Below are positions 47,804 through 59,853 of a stretch of 64,000 bases of DNA, one piece after another (position 1 is the first letter of the stretch; each line of letters starts with the position of its first letter). The position numbers were made by a program, and so were the translations under genes. Below the pieces are notes generated by a model that was not told the DNA's origin, searched no databases, and saw only the letters and a list, made by a program, of their open reading frames with translations. The stretch is taken from NCBI GenBank assembly GCA_001600875.1, contig BCLD01000006.1, positions 253,126 through 317,125 of the forward strand. The letters run 5' to 3'. Origin of the DNA: Solicoccozyma terricola (taxonomy: Eukaryota; Basidiomycota; Tremellomycetes; Filobasidiales; Piskurozymaceae).

Positions 47804-49135
47804 AATTGATTTTGTCAGATGGAGTTGGTCTACCGAGATGCAAATGCTGTGTCGAGAAGTCTGACAAGATGACAGACCAACTCCATCCCTCACCCAACAC
47901 TGTCCAAACTGTTGATATAAGGAATTTCAGAAGACCGGGATGCCGGACAAGAGGCACCCGGGATCAGACGCGCAGTAATCCAAATCTGTCGTAGATCACT
48001 TTTGCTTATCTCCCAGTCATCTCCCAGCGGCGTCCTCCGAAGTATTACCCCCTTGGATCGATTGAGCACACGGGTTAATGTCGTACGAGGCTCCGGCACA
48101 GTTAGACAAGGGCAAATGCCCCGGGGTTCTTGCGAAACCAGCTCTTTCGAAGCAGGGATGGTGTAAGAGAGCTGAGTAGCCGAGAGGGGTCGGTCCCCAT
48201 CCGTGTTGGCCATGATGCACATCCAGTGAGAATGACACGTTGACTGCAGTCTGCTGGGAGTGGACGAATGTCAGACAGGAACTGGGGACAGGGTTTTTGG
48301 ATAGGCCGTGACCATATTGAATCGTGATCGTGATCAACGATACGTCATCTCCGAGTGAAGGACCACACACCAGTTGCAGTTGATCCAAGCGGTTCGTTCA
48401 GGTCCACAGTGGCCTGGAAGTAGAACAAATAGCGTCGCGAGTTGATTGAAAAGCTATGGAGAGCCTCAAAAGTGGTGTCATGACTACGCGGGAAGGACCC
48501 TTCCTACTTCTGGCGGAGCCGGTGCTAGTGTAATATCACCACGACCGATGGAAAAAGCGAGAACCAAGCACATTGTTAAGTAGACTACGAGAGACTGCCG
48601 TCTCGTTGTTGTCTGTTCCGATCCATACGCAACCCTACAGGGATACAGTTCCCTTCACTCCCGACCAGTCGACTACTAAGGAGTTGTATAATAAGGCCCT
48701 GAGGCTCCTCGGTGGCGAAATACTGTTTTCTTGCCATAAAAGCCACGTCATTTCCAGAACCGGCTACACAACGTCGGACCGGGTCGCCCGATGCTTTCAA
48801 ATTGGATGGCGTGAAGTGCTTGAGCGATGACATCCACTGATTTGGGGTCTCTGAGACATTCCGACGAGATAGCACCAGGTACTACAGTGTACGAGGACCC
48901 CGCAAATCATCCAACATCGACCAACGATTTCCTGGCAGACTTTCAAGGACACATCTCCTCGGATTCAATCAACAATAGCGCGTCGTGCTCATCAGCCCCT
49001 CGAGCAAACCTCGGAGCACGTCGTCGAGATCTTCCTACCCGGGATCATTACTCATCGTGATTAGGGTACACCCCGTATGGCACAGCTCCACCTTTATTAA
49101 CTCTCCTCGACTCCTTGAACACCACCATTCCAAGC
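47804..49135. promoter_or_regulatory. Long divergent intergenic region (SDR / second zinc-cluster gene)
   Basis: This is the longest gene-poor stretch (1.3 kb) in the window and must hold two promoters. Open frames at 47890-48222 (minus, 110 codons) and 48573-48830 (plus, 85 codons) show no family features or clean splice context, so I do not call them. A TATA-like TGTATAATAA is at about 48685. No repeats stand out. Confidence 0.4.
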
Positions 49136-51982
49136 ATGACCGACCGCAGATCATTTTCAAACGGTCAACAACCACTTGCTTCGACTTGTCGCATCGCACC
49201 GCCGCTTCCCAACGAACGAGTGCCATCATCAGACAAAGTAAAGGAACAGCAGAGAGAAAGAGAGACGTCCATCAATGATGATGATCATAGTCCGCAATTA
49301 GAAGACAAGAAGGGTGGGGGTGGCGGCAGTGGAATTAACCGGGTTAATCGTAAGTAGAGTATGGCAAGCCGGCAGATTATATTCAGTATCTCTAACGACG
49401 ACGACGACGACGACGACGACCGACCGGCCACGCAGGTGCTTGCAATCACTGCCGTCGGATGAAGATGAGGTGTGTAGGAGCCGAAGATCCACCATGCAAA
49501 CGGTGTCGACATACGGGCCAAGAATGTAAATTGGAGAAGCCTACCAAGAGTCATCACAATGTGGCGGGAATGGAGGTGGGAGACGAGTAGGTCTGCCTTG
49601 ATGCTTGGAACAAGGATGTCCCACGCTCATGTTGATGTATCTCTGCAGTCGAATACGCCACCTCGAGTCCACCGTAACCTCGATACAATCTACGCTTGCC
49701 GACCTCGTTTCTGCCATCCGGGCGGGTGGGGTAGGCCCTTCACCTCCTCAGCCACCCATACCTAGTCCGGCATCAACAGGAAGCCTAGGACATCCAACCA
49801 TGAACAATCCATCTCCTCAACGTGCAGTTTATTTCCCCCAATCACAGCAAGCACCAATGTCGATGCAAACTTCGCAGCCGCAACGGTCGTCGAGCATGTC
49901 AAGAGCAACAGACCAACGAGTACTCGCAACATCTCCCTCGGAACTGCTACTGGCATCAGCAGCCGTATCAGGTGGCAGCCAGTCAGGATGGTCCAACGAC
50001 GGCAACATGTATGGTACTGGCATCGGTATCGATCCTGCATCAGCTCAACGTACAGCGGACGCGCAATGGATGATCACAAGTCCGTCGGGAACACAGCAGA
50101 ATCAACAGCAAACGGAAAATGATAAATTGGAGGCTTTGATGCGATCTGCGGGGATATTACCTGCTAACAGCGGCCCCGCAGATCAATCTTGGCTGGGTAG
50201 TGGTATGGCGACGACTATATCGCCGAATGCTAGACCTCAGGACGCCAATTTCCCTCGCTTACCGGCTCAACTATCGTCTCATCTCCGAACCCAGACATCT
50301 CTCTCCACATTTGTAACGCCAAACGGCTCCGATGATGAGGTAGACTCTGATCCGCTGGGACCCGAGAAGATCATGGCTCCCTTGCAGAGTATGGACAGCA
50401 TGGCCGAGTTGGCCCAAGCAGCTGTGGAACGAGCGAATCTCGAGCAAAACGGAAGGGACCGAGCGGACTCGATATCAGACCGACCCAGCAAGCGGCGGAA
50501 GTTGGAAGGGGAAGGCAAGGATGACTCTACGTTGGCTGGAACGATGGCAGCAGCGAGTTCTGGTCTCAAGCAAGCAGATACTCATCCAACGGGACCGGTT
50601 CTCGTCGATGATACCAACAATCGTAGTGGTAAGGGCAAGAAGAGGAAGCCGCACATCCACGCATACCCCGACGTGGTCGCGCTAGGACTAGTACCCGAGG
50701 CGGAAGCCAAGGAGCTATTCGACCTCTATTTTGTTGGAAGCTCGAACTTTGTTCCCGTCTACGATCCCGCGGTGGACACCTGGGATGCACTGCGCATACG
50801 CTCGCCATTCTCCGTATCGACAATCATCAGCGTGGGCGCCCGAGTGCGCGATGGCGGCGGCTACATGAGCGAAACCCATCGCGCATCGCTGGATCACTCT
50901 CGCAAAATCGCAATTGGAACAATGTTCACTCCTGTCGCTCGGGTGGAGGCGGTGCAGGCAATGGTCCTGCTGGCGGCTTTCAACGACAACGGCTGGTTGC
51001 CCGGCGGACACGCAGTACGAATGGCCGTCGACATGGGCCTCGACAAATGCTTTATGAAGCTGATGCGTTTGAATATGGGTGCGGGCAAGAAACCAGAGGA
51101 AGTCGAGGATCAACGCCCGCTCGTCATCGGGGCCAGAGTTTGGTTCTGCCTTTATCTGGTTGAACACCAAATGAGCTATGGGACTGGAAGACCAGCGATT
51201 GTACGCGAAGACGAAGCGATCGCCCAATGTCGACGGTTCTTGGACCACCCGCTGTCCATCCTAAGCGACGCGAGGCTCATATCAACAGTCGAGCTAATTG
51301 CTCTACGAGCACCCTTGCATGTCGTCCTGACGTCGTCTCCAGAAGATCCGGTCGACCAGGATACGGTCGGTCGTCTGCAGAGAGCGAACGTCGACTTTGA
51401 CGCATGGCAGGTCTACTGGGACAAGGTGTTTAGCGAGCGGTTTCACAAAAGCAAAAACGATTTCTTCCGGGAGTCTCTAATCGCACAACGGCAGTATTCG
51501 TCGCTGTTTATCAACTCTCAACTCTTGCGCGGAGTGAGCGAGGCCGCAGATGTAAGGAGGTTACCAAAGGAGAAGAGAGACCTGGCTATCCAGGCGATGA
51601 GGAGCGCTCAGACTTGCTTGGATATCTGCGTGAGAGGTGCAAACTACAGGAGCGGGCTGCGATATGGTGAGTTGTTGTTCGGAGGTCAAGCAGGGTGCAT
51701 TGTGCTGAAATTGGATGTCTTGTTTGACATCGTAGCTCCGCACTATACGCGTAAGTCTGAGGGGTTGCTGGCTTGTGCGACATCAGACGATGCTGACAAC
51801 TCAAACTCACTGATCAGACGTTTGTGCCGCATTCGCTGCCAGTTTTCTGATCAGGATAGCTCGTTTGTTTCCAAAGGAGTTGGATCTGAAACGGACGGCC
51901 AAGGACATTGAAGAGCTGGCCTCCGTTTTGGCACAAGGTAGGTCTGAAGCTGAGTACCGACCAGATCCTCAAGACACTGAAT

Positions 51983-52016
<34 letters not shown>

Positions 52017-52802
52017 TGCAGCACCTGCCGGGCGCTACGCTCGGTCTCTCCGTCTCATCCTACGTAAAGCGCGCAAGCAAAAAGTGATTCCTCCACCGTC
52101 CGTTCCAGCATCGCCCACCAAAAGACATGTCGAGCTACCGGCGTCCGCTGCTAGCACTGTGGGCCATCCTGGACAGCCGATGTCCGTCAATCCATCGCCA
52201 CGCACGCAACAGCAGCTCGGGTCAGCCTCGTCATCGCAATTCGCGGTACCTGCTTTCTCTCCTAATCAGCTGTTCACCAATGCATCGATGTTTTCTCACA
52301 CTGGGATGCCTTCCAACCTGGCGCAGCTGTCTCCTGGTATGATAACAGGTGGTATGGGCAAGGAAGAGTCGCCACAATCAGCCGGGGATAGTTTTGGGGA
52401 CTTTGACTTTGGTTATGCGGAAGAGTTGATGAGCAAGGCTGGGATAACGATGGGGGAAGATCAACAACTGCCTCTGTGAGCGTTTAACTAAGGTCCACAT
52501 AAGGACTCTGGCTGACGCTGGGGCATGGGACGTGCAGTTTTCTGAATGGCGAGTCGCTGGGTGGCGGCCGGGATAACAGTGTTTCGAACATGGGTCTGGA
52601 GACGTTCTTCATGCCACCGGGTTAGTGTAGGCGAGAAGGGTTAAGGGTTGAACGTTGGGAGTCTGACTATCGTCCTTGATCTCCCACTACAGATATCGAC
52701 ATGCGACTGACAGCAGATCTTCCTATCCAACCTGCGTTTGACGGTCTGCAGAATGCGTCTTGGCCACTGGACCCACTGGATCTGACGAACATGTGGTGGT
52801 GA
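49136..52802 (+). CDS. Zn2Cys6 fungal transcription factor (second, large)
   Basis: This is a zinc-cluster regulator of about 1,050 residues. Exon 1 gives MTDRRSFSNGQQPLAS and an acidic/Gly-rich end GGGGGSGINRVNR. After an intron holding an (ACG)n tract (49395-49420) comes the DNA-binding cluster ACNHCRRMKMRCVGAEDPPC, then KRCRHTGQEC and a basic tail. A short coiled coil (RIRHLESTVTSIQSTLADLV) follows after an intron. Then come a long Gln/Ser-rich region, a basic patch KRRKLEGEGK, and the fungal_trans-type regulatory domain from about 50650: LFDLYFVGSSNFVPVYDPAV, ALRIRSPFSVSTIISVGARV, ARVWFCLYLVEHQMSYGTGR. A late intron (about 51938-52019) has a (CT)n tract. The end is DGLQNASWPLDPLDLTNMWW, TGA 52800-52802. 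Target genes are unknown; the cluster is of the type common in basidiomycete regulators. Confidence 0.9.
51984..52013 (+). repeat. (CT)n microsatellite inside an intron
   Basis: About 30 bases of CT dinucleotides directly before the acceptor CTGCAG of a late intron in the second zinc-cluster gene, acting as or extending its pyrimidine tract. Confidence 0.85.
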
Positions 52803-53100
52803 GAAGGGTTATGATGTACTTGGAGGGGGATTGTATGTACCGTACCGGCTTTATGCGGATTTGAGTGGATTAATGCGAATGTGGGGCCACTGTTGACAAT
52901 CAGTATTCGAGTTTATGCGACGAGTTCGTTCACTCCCGCATCATCGACAAGTGTATCCGTCAGACAAGGCTGAGCTGTGCTCAGCTGTGCTTGGCAGGAT
53001 CGTCCCATCGTTCCATCCTACCTCGACCACTCGTATAATACCCCATCAGCCGCAACGGTCGCACAAGGGAACACTCTCTCACACCCACCTTCATCGCATC
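52803..53100. other. Intergenic: NRAMP promoter
   Basis: About 300 bp between tandem genes. No motif or repeat that I can support, apart from a short imperfect duplication of GAGCTGTGCTCAGCTGTGCT at about 52971-52990. Confidence 0.35.
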
Positions 53101-55700
53101 ATGGTCGACCTCGATGCCTACCCTTGTACCTGCTCAGACCACACCCGTCACAGTCATGACGGATCGATGGCAGGCGCCTCCTCACTCCGCACCACAACAC
53201 AACAGCAGGGTCCGAGTGTTCATGCAGCTCCGACGGATGAAATTATGCCTGCGCCGCATCATCTTGCGTCGCTGAGCCGATGCAAGTCGAAACGTCATGA
53301 TGCCGCCAAGGACGACGACGACCAGTCCGGCCTCGCAATCAGCGAAGCAAGTATAGCAGCTTCAAACAGAGATGAAGCGGGAGAGGGTAGATCCTGGCGT
53401 GATCTACTAGCTCGAGTTCGCTTCAGTCCTCGCGCATTTGGGACAGTCCTAGCCAGGCACATGCGGTTCGTAGGACCCGGTCTGGTGTCCAGTGTGGCCT
53501 ATTTTGACCCGTGAGTCGCTATGGAAGGGCAATCACTGGAAGAGGTCCTAATATACCTTGCTCCTTTTAACGCTTACAGTGGGAATTGGTCCGTTGATCT
53601 TCAAGCTGGGTCCACCTTTGGCTACAAGTTACTGTTTGTGATCTTGATGGCCGGGATCGGTGCAGCTTGTGAGTCTTTCTTCTCCGGTGATGGCAGGTTG
53701 CAGCGGGGTGATCTAACCAGAATAATGTAATGCCCTTCCAGTCCTTCAAGTCCTGTCACTGCGAATCGGCATCGTCACATCTACATCGCTCGCAACTCAG
53801 ATCCGGCAACTTTTCTTGCGTATGAAGGCCAGATTCCCCAAATACGGCAAACCAATCATGGCAATGCTGTACCTTATCTATGCCATGGCCGAGATCGCTA
53901 TCATTGCAACAGATCTGGCAGAGCTACTTGGGAGTGCCATTGCGTTGAACTTGTGAGCATCAATGTGCCGTATTCCCTGAAGCAGTGCTAACGTTTCTTT
54001 TTCACTACAGGCTCTTTCCCAAACTTCCGCTCTTTGCCGGTGTTCTCATCACAGCCGTCGATGTACTCTTCGTCCTCGTGTTCCTCCAACGCCCTGAATC
54101 TGGCAGACGTGGAATGATGGCATTCGAAGGCCTGATCGTTTGTCTTGTGATGTGTGTCTTCTTTTGCTTCATCATTCTGCTCGTGCAGATCAAGCCCGAT
54201 TGGTCAGACGTATTCGAGGGCTTCCTACCGAGCAAGGTGAGATGCTTCCAGGGGACCCGAGAAACGTTGGACTGAAATGGAGCTAAACTTGCAAATCTGC
54301 TCCGGTCAGACCATCTTTGGGCCTCAAGCTCTTTACACCAGTGTTGGGATCATAGGCGCCACGGTGATGCCGCACGGCCTTTTCCTTGGAAGGTGAGCGT
54401 GGAGACCCACCTCGCTACAAGGTCCATATCTGACTGATAGTATTGGTCTCACTCGCAGTTATCTCGCCACAATCGATCGCCTCGATGTCGTACCACGACC
54501 GCCCACATGCTCGGAGATCGATTCAACCACAAGCAAGGAGGGAATCAGGTTTGTTCCAAAGGCTTGGAGGGGAACAGTACAGGGTTGGAAGGAGTGCTTG
54601 AAAGAACGATCTGCCTCGTTGGACATCAGAAGAAGATGGAAGCGAACAGAACGTCCTGAAGAGGTCGAAGCGTCACCCGCAGATGGCGATGCGGGCAAGG
54701 AAAAACAGGAAACCGACGCGTATCAACAACATGTCGCTCGGTTCAACCGGATCAGGTGCGCCAAACTTCACATTGCTCATGCAACGGTAAGTCGGTGACA
54801 CTGATAGCTAGCGACCTTTGGACCGACGGATAGCTGCTGACGACGCCTTCGCGCTCAGGTCGATACTGTCGCCTCTCTCATGGGCTTCGCTGTCACAATC
54901 AACTCGGCAATTCTTATTCTCGCAGCGGCAGCTTTTTACTATTCCCCCAGCGCAGACATTCGAGAAGCCGCTATCAATGCGGATCTCTTCAGTGCATACG
55001 AACTCATCGCCACTCAGATTGGAAAGTGTGAGTTTGTGATGCCTATGCGACAGTGATCTGGCAGGAATCGCTCATCTGCCATACAATACGCAGCTGCGGC
55101 CGTCATTTTTGCTTTGGCGTTGCTTTGCGTGAGTCCTGACTAGCATGCTGAATAACAATACAAGGCACTGAAGAGAAACGTTGCAGGCTGGGCAGTCTGC
55201 GTCGATTACCGCTACCCTGGCTGGTCAAGTTGTATCCGAAGGTTTCATCGAGTGGAGGACTTCTGTGAGTATTGGTGACCACTCTCAGTACTCGCCCGAG
55301 CTAACCCTGGCAATCATGGCACTACCAGCCCCTTGTTCGCCGCCTGGTCACTCGACTTATCGGGATTGTTCCCGCAACTGTCGTTGCTATTGCGGTAGGA
55401 CGTCAGGGCATCGACACGATGCTCGTGGCTTCTCAGGTCGCCTTGTCCATCGTTCTGCCTTTCGTCATCTTCCCACTCGTCTACATCGCTGCGTCCAAGA
55501 ATGTGATGACTGTCAGCAATCCGCCAGGCGTCCCTTCAACAAAGGATCAACCGGAACAGGCATATCACTCGGACGCTGTGGAAAAAAAATCGTTCGCCTC
55601 TCACTGGTCGACTCAGACAGTGGGATATTTCCTGTTCGCCTTGGTTACAGTGGCCAACTGCTATGTGTTGGTTGAGTTGGCACTGGGCCTTTCCGCCTGA
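53101..55700 (+). CDS. NRAMP-family divalent metal transporter (Smf-like)
   Basis: This is an H+-coupled Mn2+/Fe2+ importer with 11-12 transmembrane helices. The first ~110 residues are hydrophilic and His/Cys-bearing (MVDLDAYPCTCSDHTRHSHD), longer than in many members. Helix 1 carries the metal-binding DPGN in GLVSSVAYFDPGNWSVDLQA, split by an intron. Helix 6 carries MPHGLFLGS, the Met-Pro-His of the second metal site. Other landmarks are AEIAIIATDLAELLGSAIAL, ALYTSVGIIGATVMPHG, and LLCAGQSASITATLAGQVVS, then RRLVTRLIGIVPATVVAIAV. A long charged loop between helices 6 and 7 (about 54500-54770) is rich in Lys, Arg and Glu. The end is VLVELALGLSA, TGA at 55698-55700. Location (plasma membrane, vacuole or Golgi) cannot be read. 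Confidence 0.93.
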
Positions 55701-56343
55701 TGAATCGCCTTGCGAATGCCGTATGGGCATATCCTTCCCTGCTATGTGATTGAGATCGGTTTATTCAAAGATTCAACTGCCCTCTATGCAAGGGACCTAA
55801 GCAGTACCAGCTGGAGCCAGCCATGCTGCTAGCTTGCCTTGCCATGTCGTGGGACTATGTATGTTATGCCTTCCCGCTGGGCCATGTAACCAATTTACCA
55901 CCCGAGTCACGTGTTCCCAGATGACGATCTCTGCTTCGCACAAACAAACACAACCCGAGTCCACAAATAAGTACACAGCAAGGGACTGTTATCAACATCG
56001 TCGTATTTCTAGGTTATTGTCTACCACATCCCCCATTCCAGTTACATAGCGACACATCCACGTTCGTGGCTTTGGATCTCTCGCGCTTAGCGAGCCGTCA
56101 GCATGACGACCCATGTCAAGATGTGAGTAGCTCCGCCATTGCCTCCACTCGCAGAGAGATCCAAACGATGCTGAAGGATTTCACCTTGTGGTACTCCAGG
56201 GCGTTTCAGCCGCCACCTCATCTACCATACGTCCAGGGTTGGCCTGGTATACTAGGATCTGAGCCGGATAGGAAACCTCCCGCTCTGCATGGCGTGGGTT
56301 GGATAATTCCCAGGGCGGATATGAAGCTATGTTACTAATTTAG
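55701..56343. other. NRAMP 3' flank and 5' region / unresolved first exons of arrestin gene
   Basis: About 640 bp. A possible first exon, ATGACGACCCATGTCAAGAT followed by GTGAGT near 56121, and a second open stretch at 56152-56240 could belong to the arrestin gene. I could not join them in phase with the exon at 56344. The CACGTG at 55909-55914 is isolated. Confidence 0.35.
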
Positions 56344-59300
56344 TTTGAGATACCGCAGACGCTCGAGTTGCGTGTTGATAGCCATCAAGTGAAATGCAAG
56401 ATGATCCTCATTGAGCTGGTCCGAATCGAGGTGCTCCCAGGATCCGGTGAGGACTGATCTCTTCAACATTGTCAGGCATAGCTGATATTTTACCCGCACC
56501 TTATAGCTCTCGGGCAGACAGTGGTCAGTCCGGTAGGAGCGCCGATAACAGTCTGGAAAGCAGGAGAAGGGAAAGAATATGATGTGGTCGAGTCTGTGAG
56601 TTGGTCTGCAAGTGGTATAGGAGTGAATGAGGTGCTGATATAGGACCGGCGTTGTCATTATCGCCAGGCGGATTATCGTGTGAGTGACATCTGCCAATGC
56701 TACATCGCCCAACACAAGAACGACCGTTTATATATGCATTGCCACAGTTTCACATCCCTCTCCCACTAAACATCCCACCGTCTGTGGAACTCCACAAGAC
56801 CGGTGGAATCAAATATGAACTTCAGGCCAATTTCCATCACAAGCCCAAGGGGTGAGCATCATTGTTCCAAGGCCGATGTGTCGTGAAGCTGACGTAGAGT
56901 GGACTCAATGGATAGTGGACTGCTGAGGAAGGAAAGCAAACCGATCATACAGGCGATACAGCCGATTTTCATCATGAAGCATGAGTTGCATTCGGCATGG
57001 CCGGTGTATAACATCCCGTGAGCTGGGCTGCTTTATGGCTCGATTTGCTCACACTGACCCTCAATTTGGTTGTATCCCACAGAGAGACCCGAAATACAAT
57101 CCAAGAAGAGATGGAATTAACAGTGACCCGCGCTGGCGTTGCTTTCGGCCACACCGATCGAGTAGAGATGACCGTCACCCTCAAATCCTCACGGCCGAAA
57201 CCACTGAAGCTGCGGGCATTCGAAGTCACCCTTCAGGAAATAACGACATTCCGACCACCTGCAGCCAAAGGCGCTCGACAGTCTGCTCTAAATCGAAGCA
57301 AGACGGTATATACGCACAAGGACCCTATCGGCGAAATGATCGGTCGTGGACAAGAGATTGGCAGAAATGTGGGATTTGTCGTCCCGCATCAGGGGATCTT
57401 GTTGACCGTCAAGGGCGGCAAGGCGATCGACATTGCGTACGAGCTTACAGTCACGGCTGTCATGGAAGGGACGGTGGATGTAAAGGTCGAGCATCTGCAG
57501 TGTACCGTGAGCATTTATCCGAGGGCGAGGGCGGTGGATCTGGTAAAGTAAGTGACAATACGCGACGTATGAACGGCGTGACCGTGCTGATGACCCGCCT
57601 CGCAGTCAAATCGGGTTCGTGCCAGCATTGTGTCCATTGTCCCAACGTTCATCCTCGATTCGCTCGGTATCAACGTCCGCACCTAGCTCACTGGGAGCAG
57701 GCCGGACCCCGCACATGCAGATGACACCATTTCCGGAACCTCATCTACAATCGAACGGCAGAGCTGCGTCTTTCGCTCCCGATGTCCGTAACTACTACCC
57801 TTCGCAGGCTCATCTCCGTTCGGATGGCGGCGTCAAGCCGTTCGTACCTCGTCCCGTATCTGCCGATTCGAGTTCACTGTACTCGCACAGTCAGTATCAA
57901 GGTGATGGGTCGCCTCACCCGGGCAGTCGTTCCGATACCGGTCATGCAGCAGACACATCTAGCCCGAATCGACGGCCGTTCTCCATAATTTCGGCGAGTT
58001 CGCAATCTCAGGGTCAAAACCAACCCCAACGTCAGAATTCGGCGTCAGATAAGAAGAGATTGTCTTTTACGGCTTTTGGTACTCCCGCACAGAGGGAGAT
58101 AGTGGAAACGCCTCTCGCGATTACCCAGAGCCCAATGTCGGAAGGCACGCCTGAGCAAGGGCGCTCGAGTCAGGGGTATTTTGACGAGAAGGTTGGTTCT
58201 TTCTGATTCTTCGAAGGGAGATGCAAAATCCTCATGGTTTCTTCCTCACAGCGCGCGGTACTCGACAACCCCTCGATCCGCAGTGGACGTTCGCCTCGCC
58301 TGTCTGTGGTCAATAGTGAACCCGAGGGATCGTCCGGGAGTCGTCTTGCTGCAACAAATCAGTCAAGTTCAAACCAAGCGTTCAATGTCACTGCCATCGA
58401 CCGAGACCGATGGTCGTCTACCGAGGAGGAGAAACAACGCCTGTTTGAGGAAGCTCGAAGACGAGCTGCCAATACCCAACTGGGAGGCGGCGGAAATCTG
58501 GCGAATATGGGACTGGAACCGCCTCCCGCCTACTCTGCTCCTCAAGGGTCAGCGGTGGCTCAGGGGGCGTTTCTGGAAGCACAAGAGGCCAAGGAGAGGG
58601 ATACGCCATTGGTCGAGGCCGAGAAAAGAAGGATCGAGCAACTAAAACTTGACGAAGATAAGTCTCCGACTGTGCCGCCGCCAGCACCAAGCGGGACCAA
58701 GGATCCAGTACACATATCGGGAATAATGCGCGCGGAGACGGCGCCTCTCAGTCCAGCTGCCAATGGTGTTTTGCCTCACTACGTCCAGAGCGGCGGCCCA
58801 TCAGCCGGTCCTACCGGGAATACCTCCCCCGCCGTGATCCTCAGCGAAAAGGAGCAAATGAGGCGATTCTATGAAGCTCAGGCGAAGGTTGCGGAAACGC
58901 AAGGCGGTTCCTCCAGTGCCTTGAGCTATGATTCACATCACGTCGGGGCCTCCAGCTCCGGACATTTAAATTCTGCGGAGGGTTCGACGTCCTCTTCGAC
59001 ATCACGGAGGTACATTACCGCTCAGGAGGAGAAAGATCTCATGAGGAAGAGGTACGAAGAAGCTACCAGGGCGGCTGCAGTGTTTCAGACCAGGTCACCT
59101 AGCTCACCTAGCTCACCTGGTCCTCCAACGCCATCGGGGTCACGGTCGCGATCTGGTCGTCCTCAGAGCTACGATAACCACTCCTCAGGGCCATCATCTG
59201 CTGGGAGTGGACCTTTGGCCCAATACTCCAGCGCAGAACAGGAAAAGGAGCTCATGCGACGGCGATACGACGAGGCGACTCAACTGGCGGCTGCTACGCA

Positions 59301-59598
59301 AGGAGCCTTGGCTTTAGGATCAGGAAGTGGTTCGTCCTCTCACCGTACAGACTATGTAGAGGCGGGCGGTTCCAGGGTCCGACAAGGCAAAGGCAAAGCC
59401 GTGAGCACGCCGACTCTGGACGAAGCGCCGTCGCCGCCGCCACCGGTTCCTCCCCGACCGCCAGCAGAGTACCAGCAACTGCTGTCGCCTGTTACAGAAA
59501 CGCCACCAGTAGTGGCGCCACAGCTGATATACCCTGGCTACTATGCGTATGGAATGGTGGTGCAGCCGGGGGGGCCTCCTAGGTTTGGATATGGATAG
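56344..59598 (+). CDS. Arrestin-related trafficking adaptor (ART/Rog-like)
   Basis: This is a putative adaptor that links plasma-membrane transporters to a Nedd4/Rsp5 ubiquitin ligase for endocytosis. Arrestin N and C beta-sandwich segments read as FEIPQTLELRVDSHQVKCKM, LGQTVVSPVGAPITVWKAGE, GPALSLSPGGLSFHIPLPLN, SVELHKTGGIKYELQANFHH, FGHTDRVEMTVTLKSS and GFVVPHQGILLTVKGGKAID, then IAYELTVTAVM. From about 57620 the tail is long, Ser/Pro/Gln-rich and disordered. A PPxY-type ligase-binding site is present in EPPPAYSAP near 58525. The tail also carries four copies of a charged helix (E-K-x2-M-R-R-x-Y-E/D-E-A-x3-A-A-x-T-Q) between 58417 and 59298. It ends PGGPPRFGYG, TAG near 59596. The true start lies further upstream and is not fixed; 56344 is the first exon I can support. 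Confidence 0.8.
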
Positions 59599-59853
59599 AT
59601 GGATGTAGGTGGTGGGGTGTGTATAAATATTTGTTGCGCCAATTCTCATTCTCACGTGGGCGGCGGTTGGAGGTTGTTGACTTTTTGGGAGTGCAAGATT
59701 GTTGAGGGGGGGCCATCCAGGACGACAGTAGCTGCACCATCTCCCTCGCTAGAGCATATTATGCAACAGAGACGGTGACCACAGCCCACTTCTGCCACTG
59801 AAGGGACGCCATACACTCGCTGTCCTGCCGGTGTCAGATTCACCCGATAAAAA

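Noticed and set aside
47890..48875. Open frames of 85-110 codons in the long intergenic region
   Set aside because: No domain, no splice context and no similarity that I recognise; expected by chance at this base composition.
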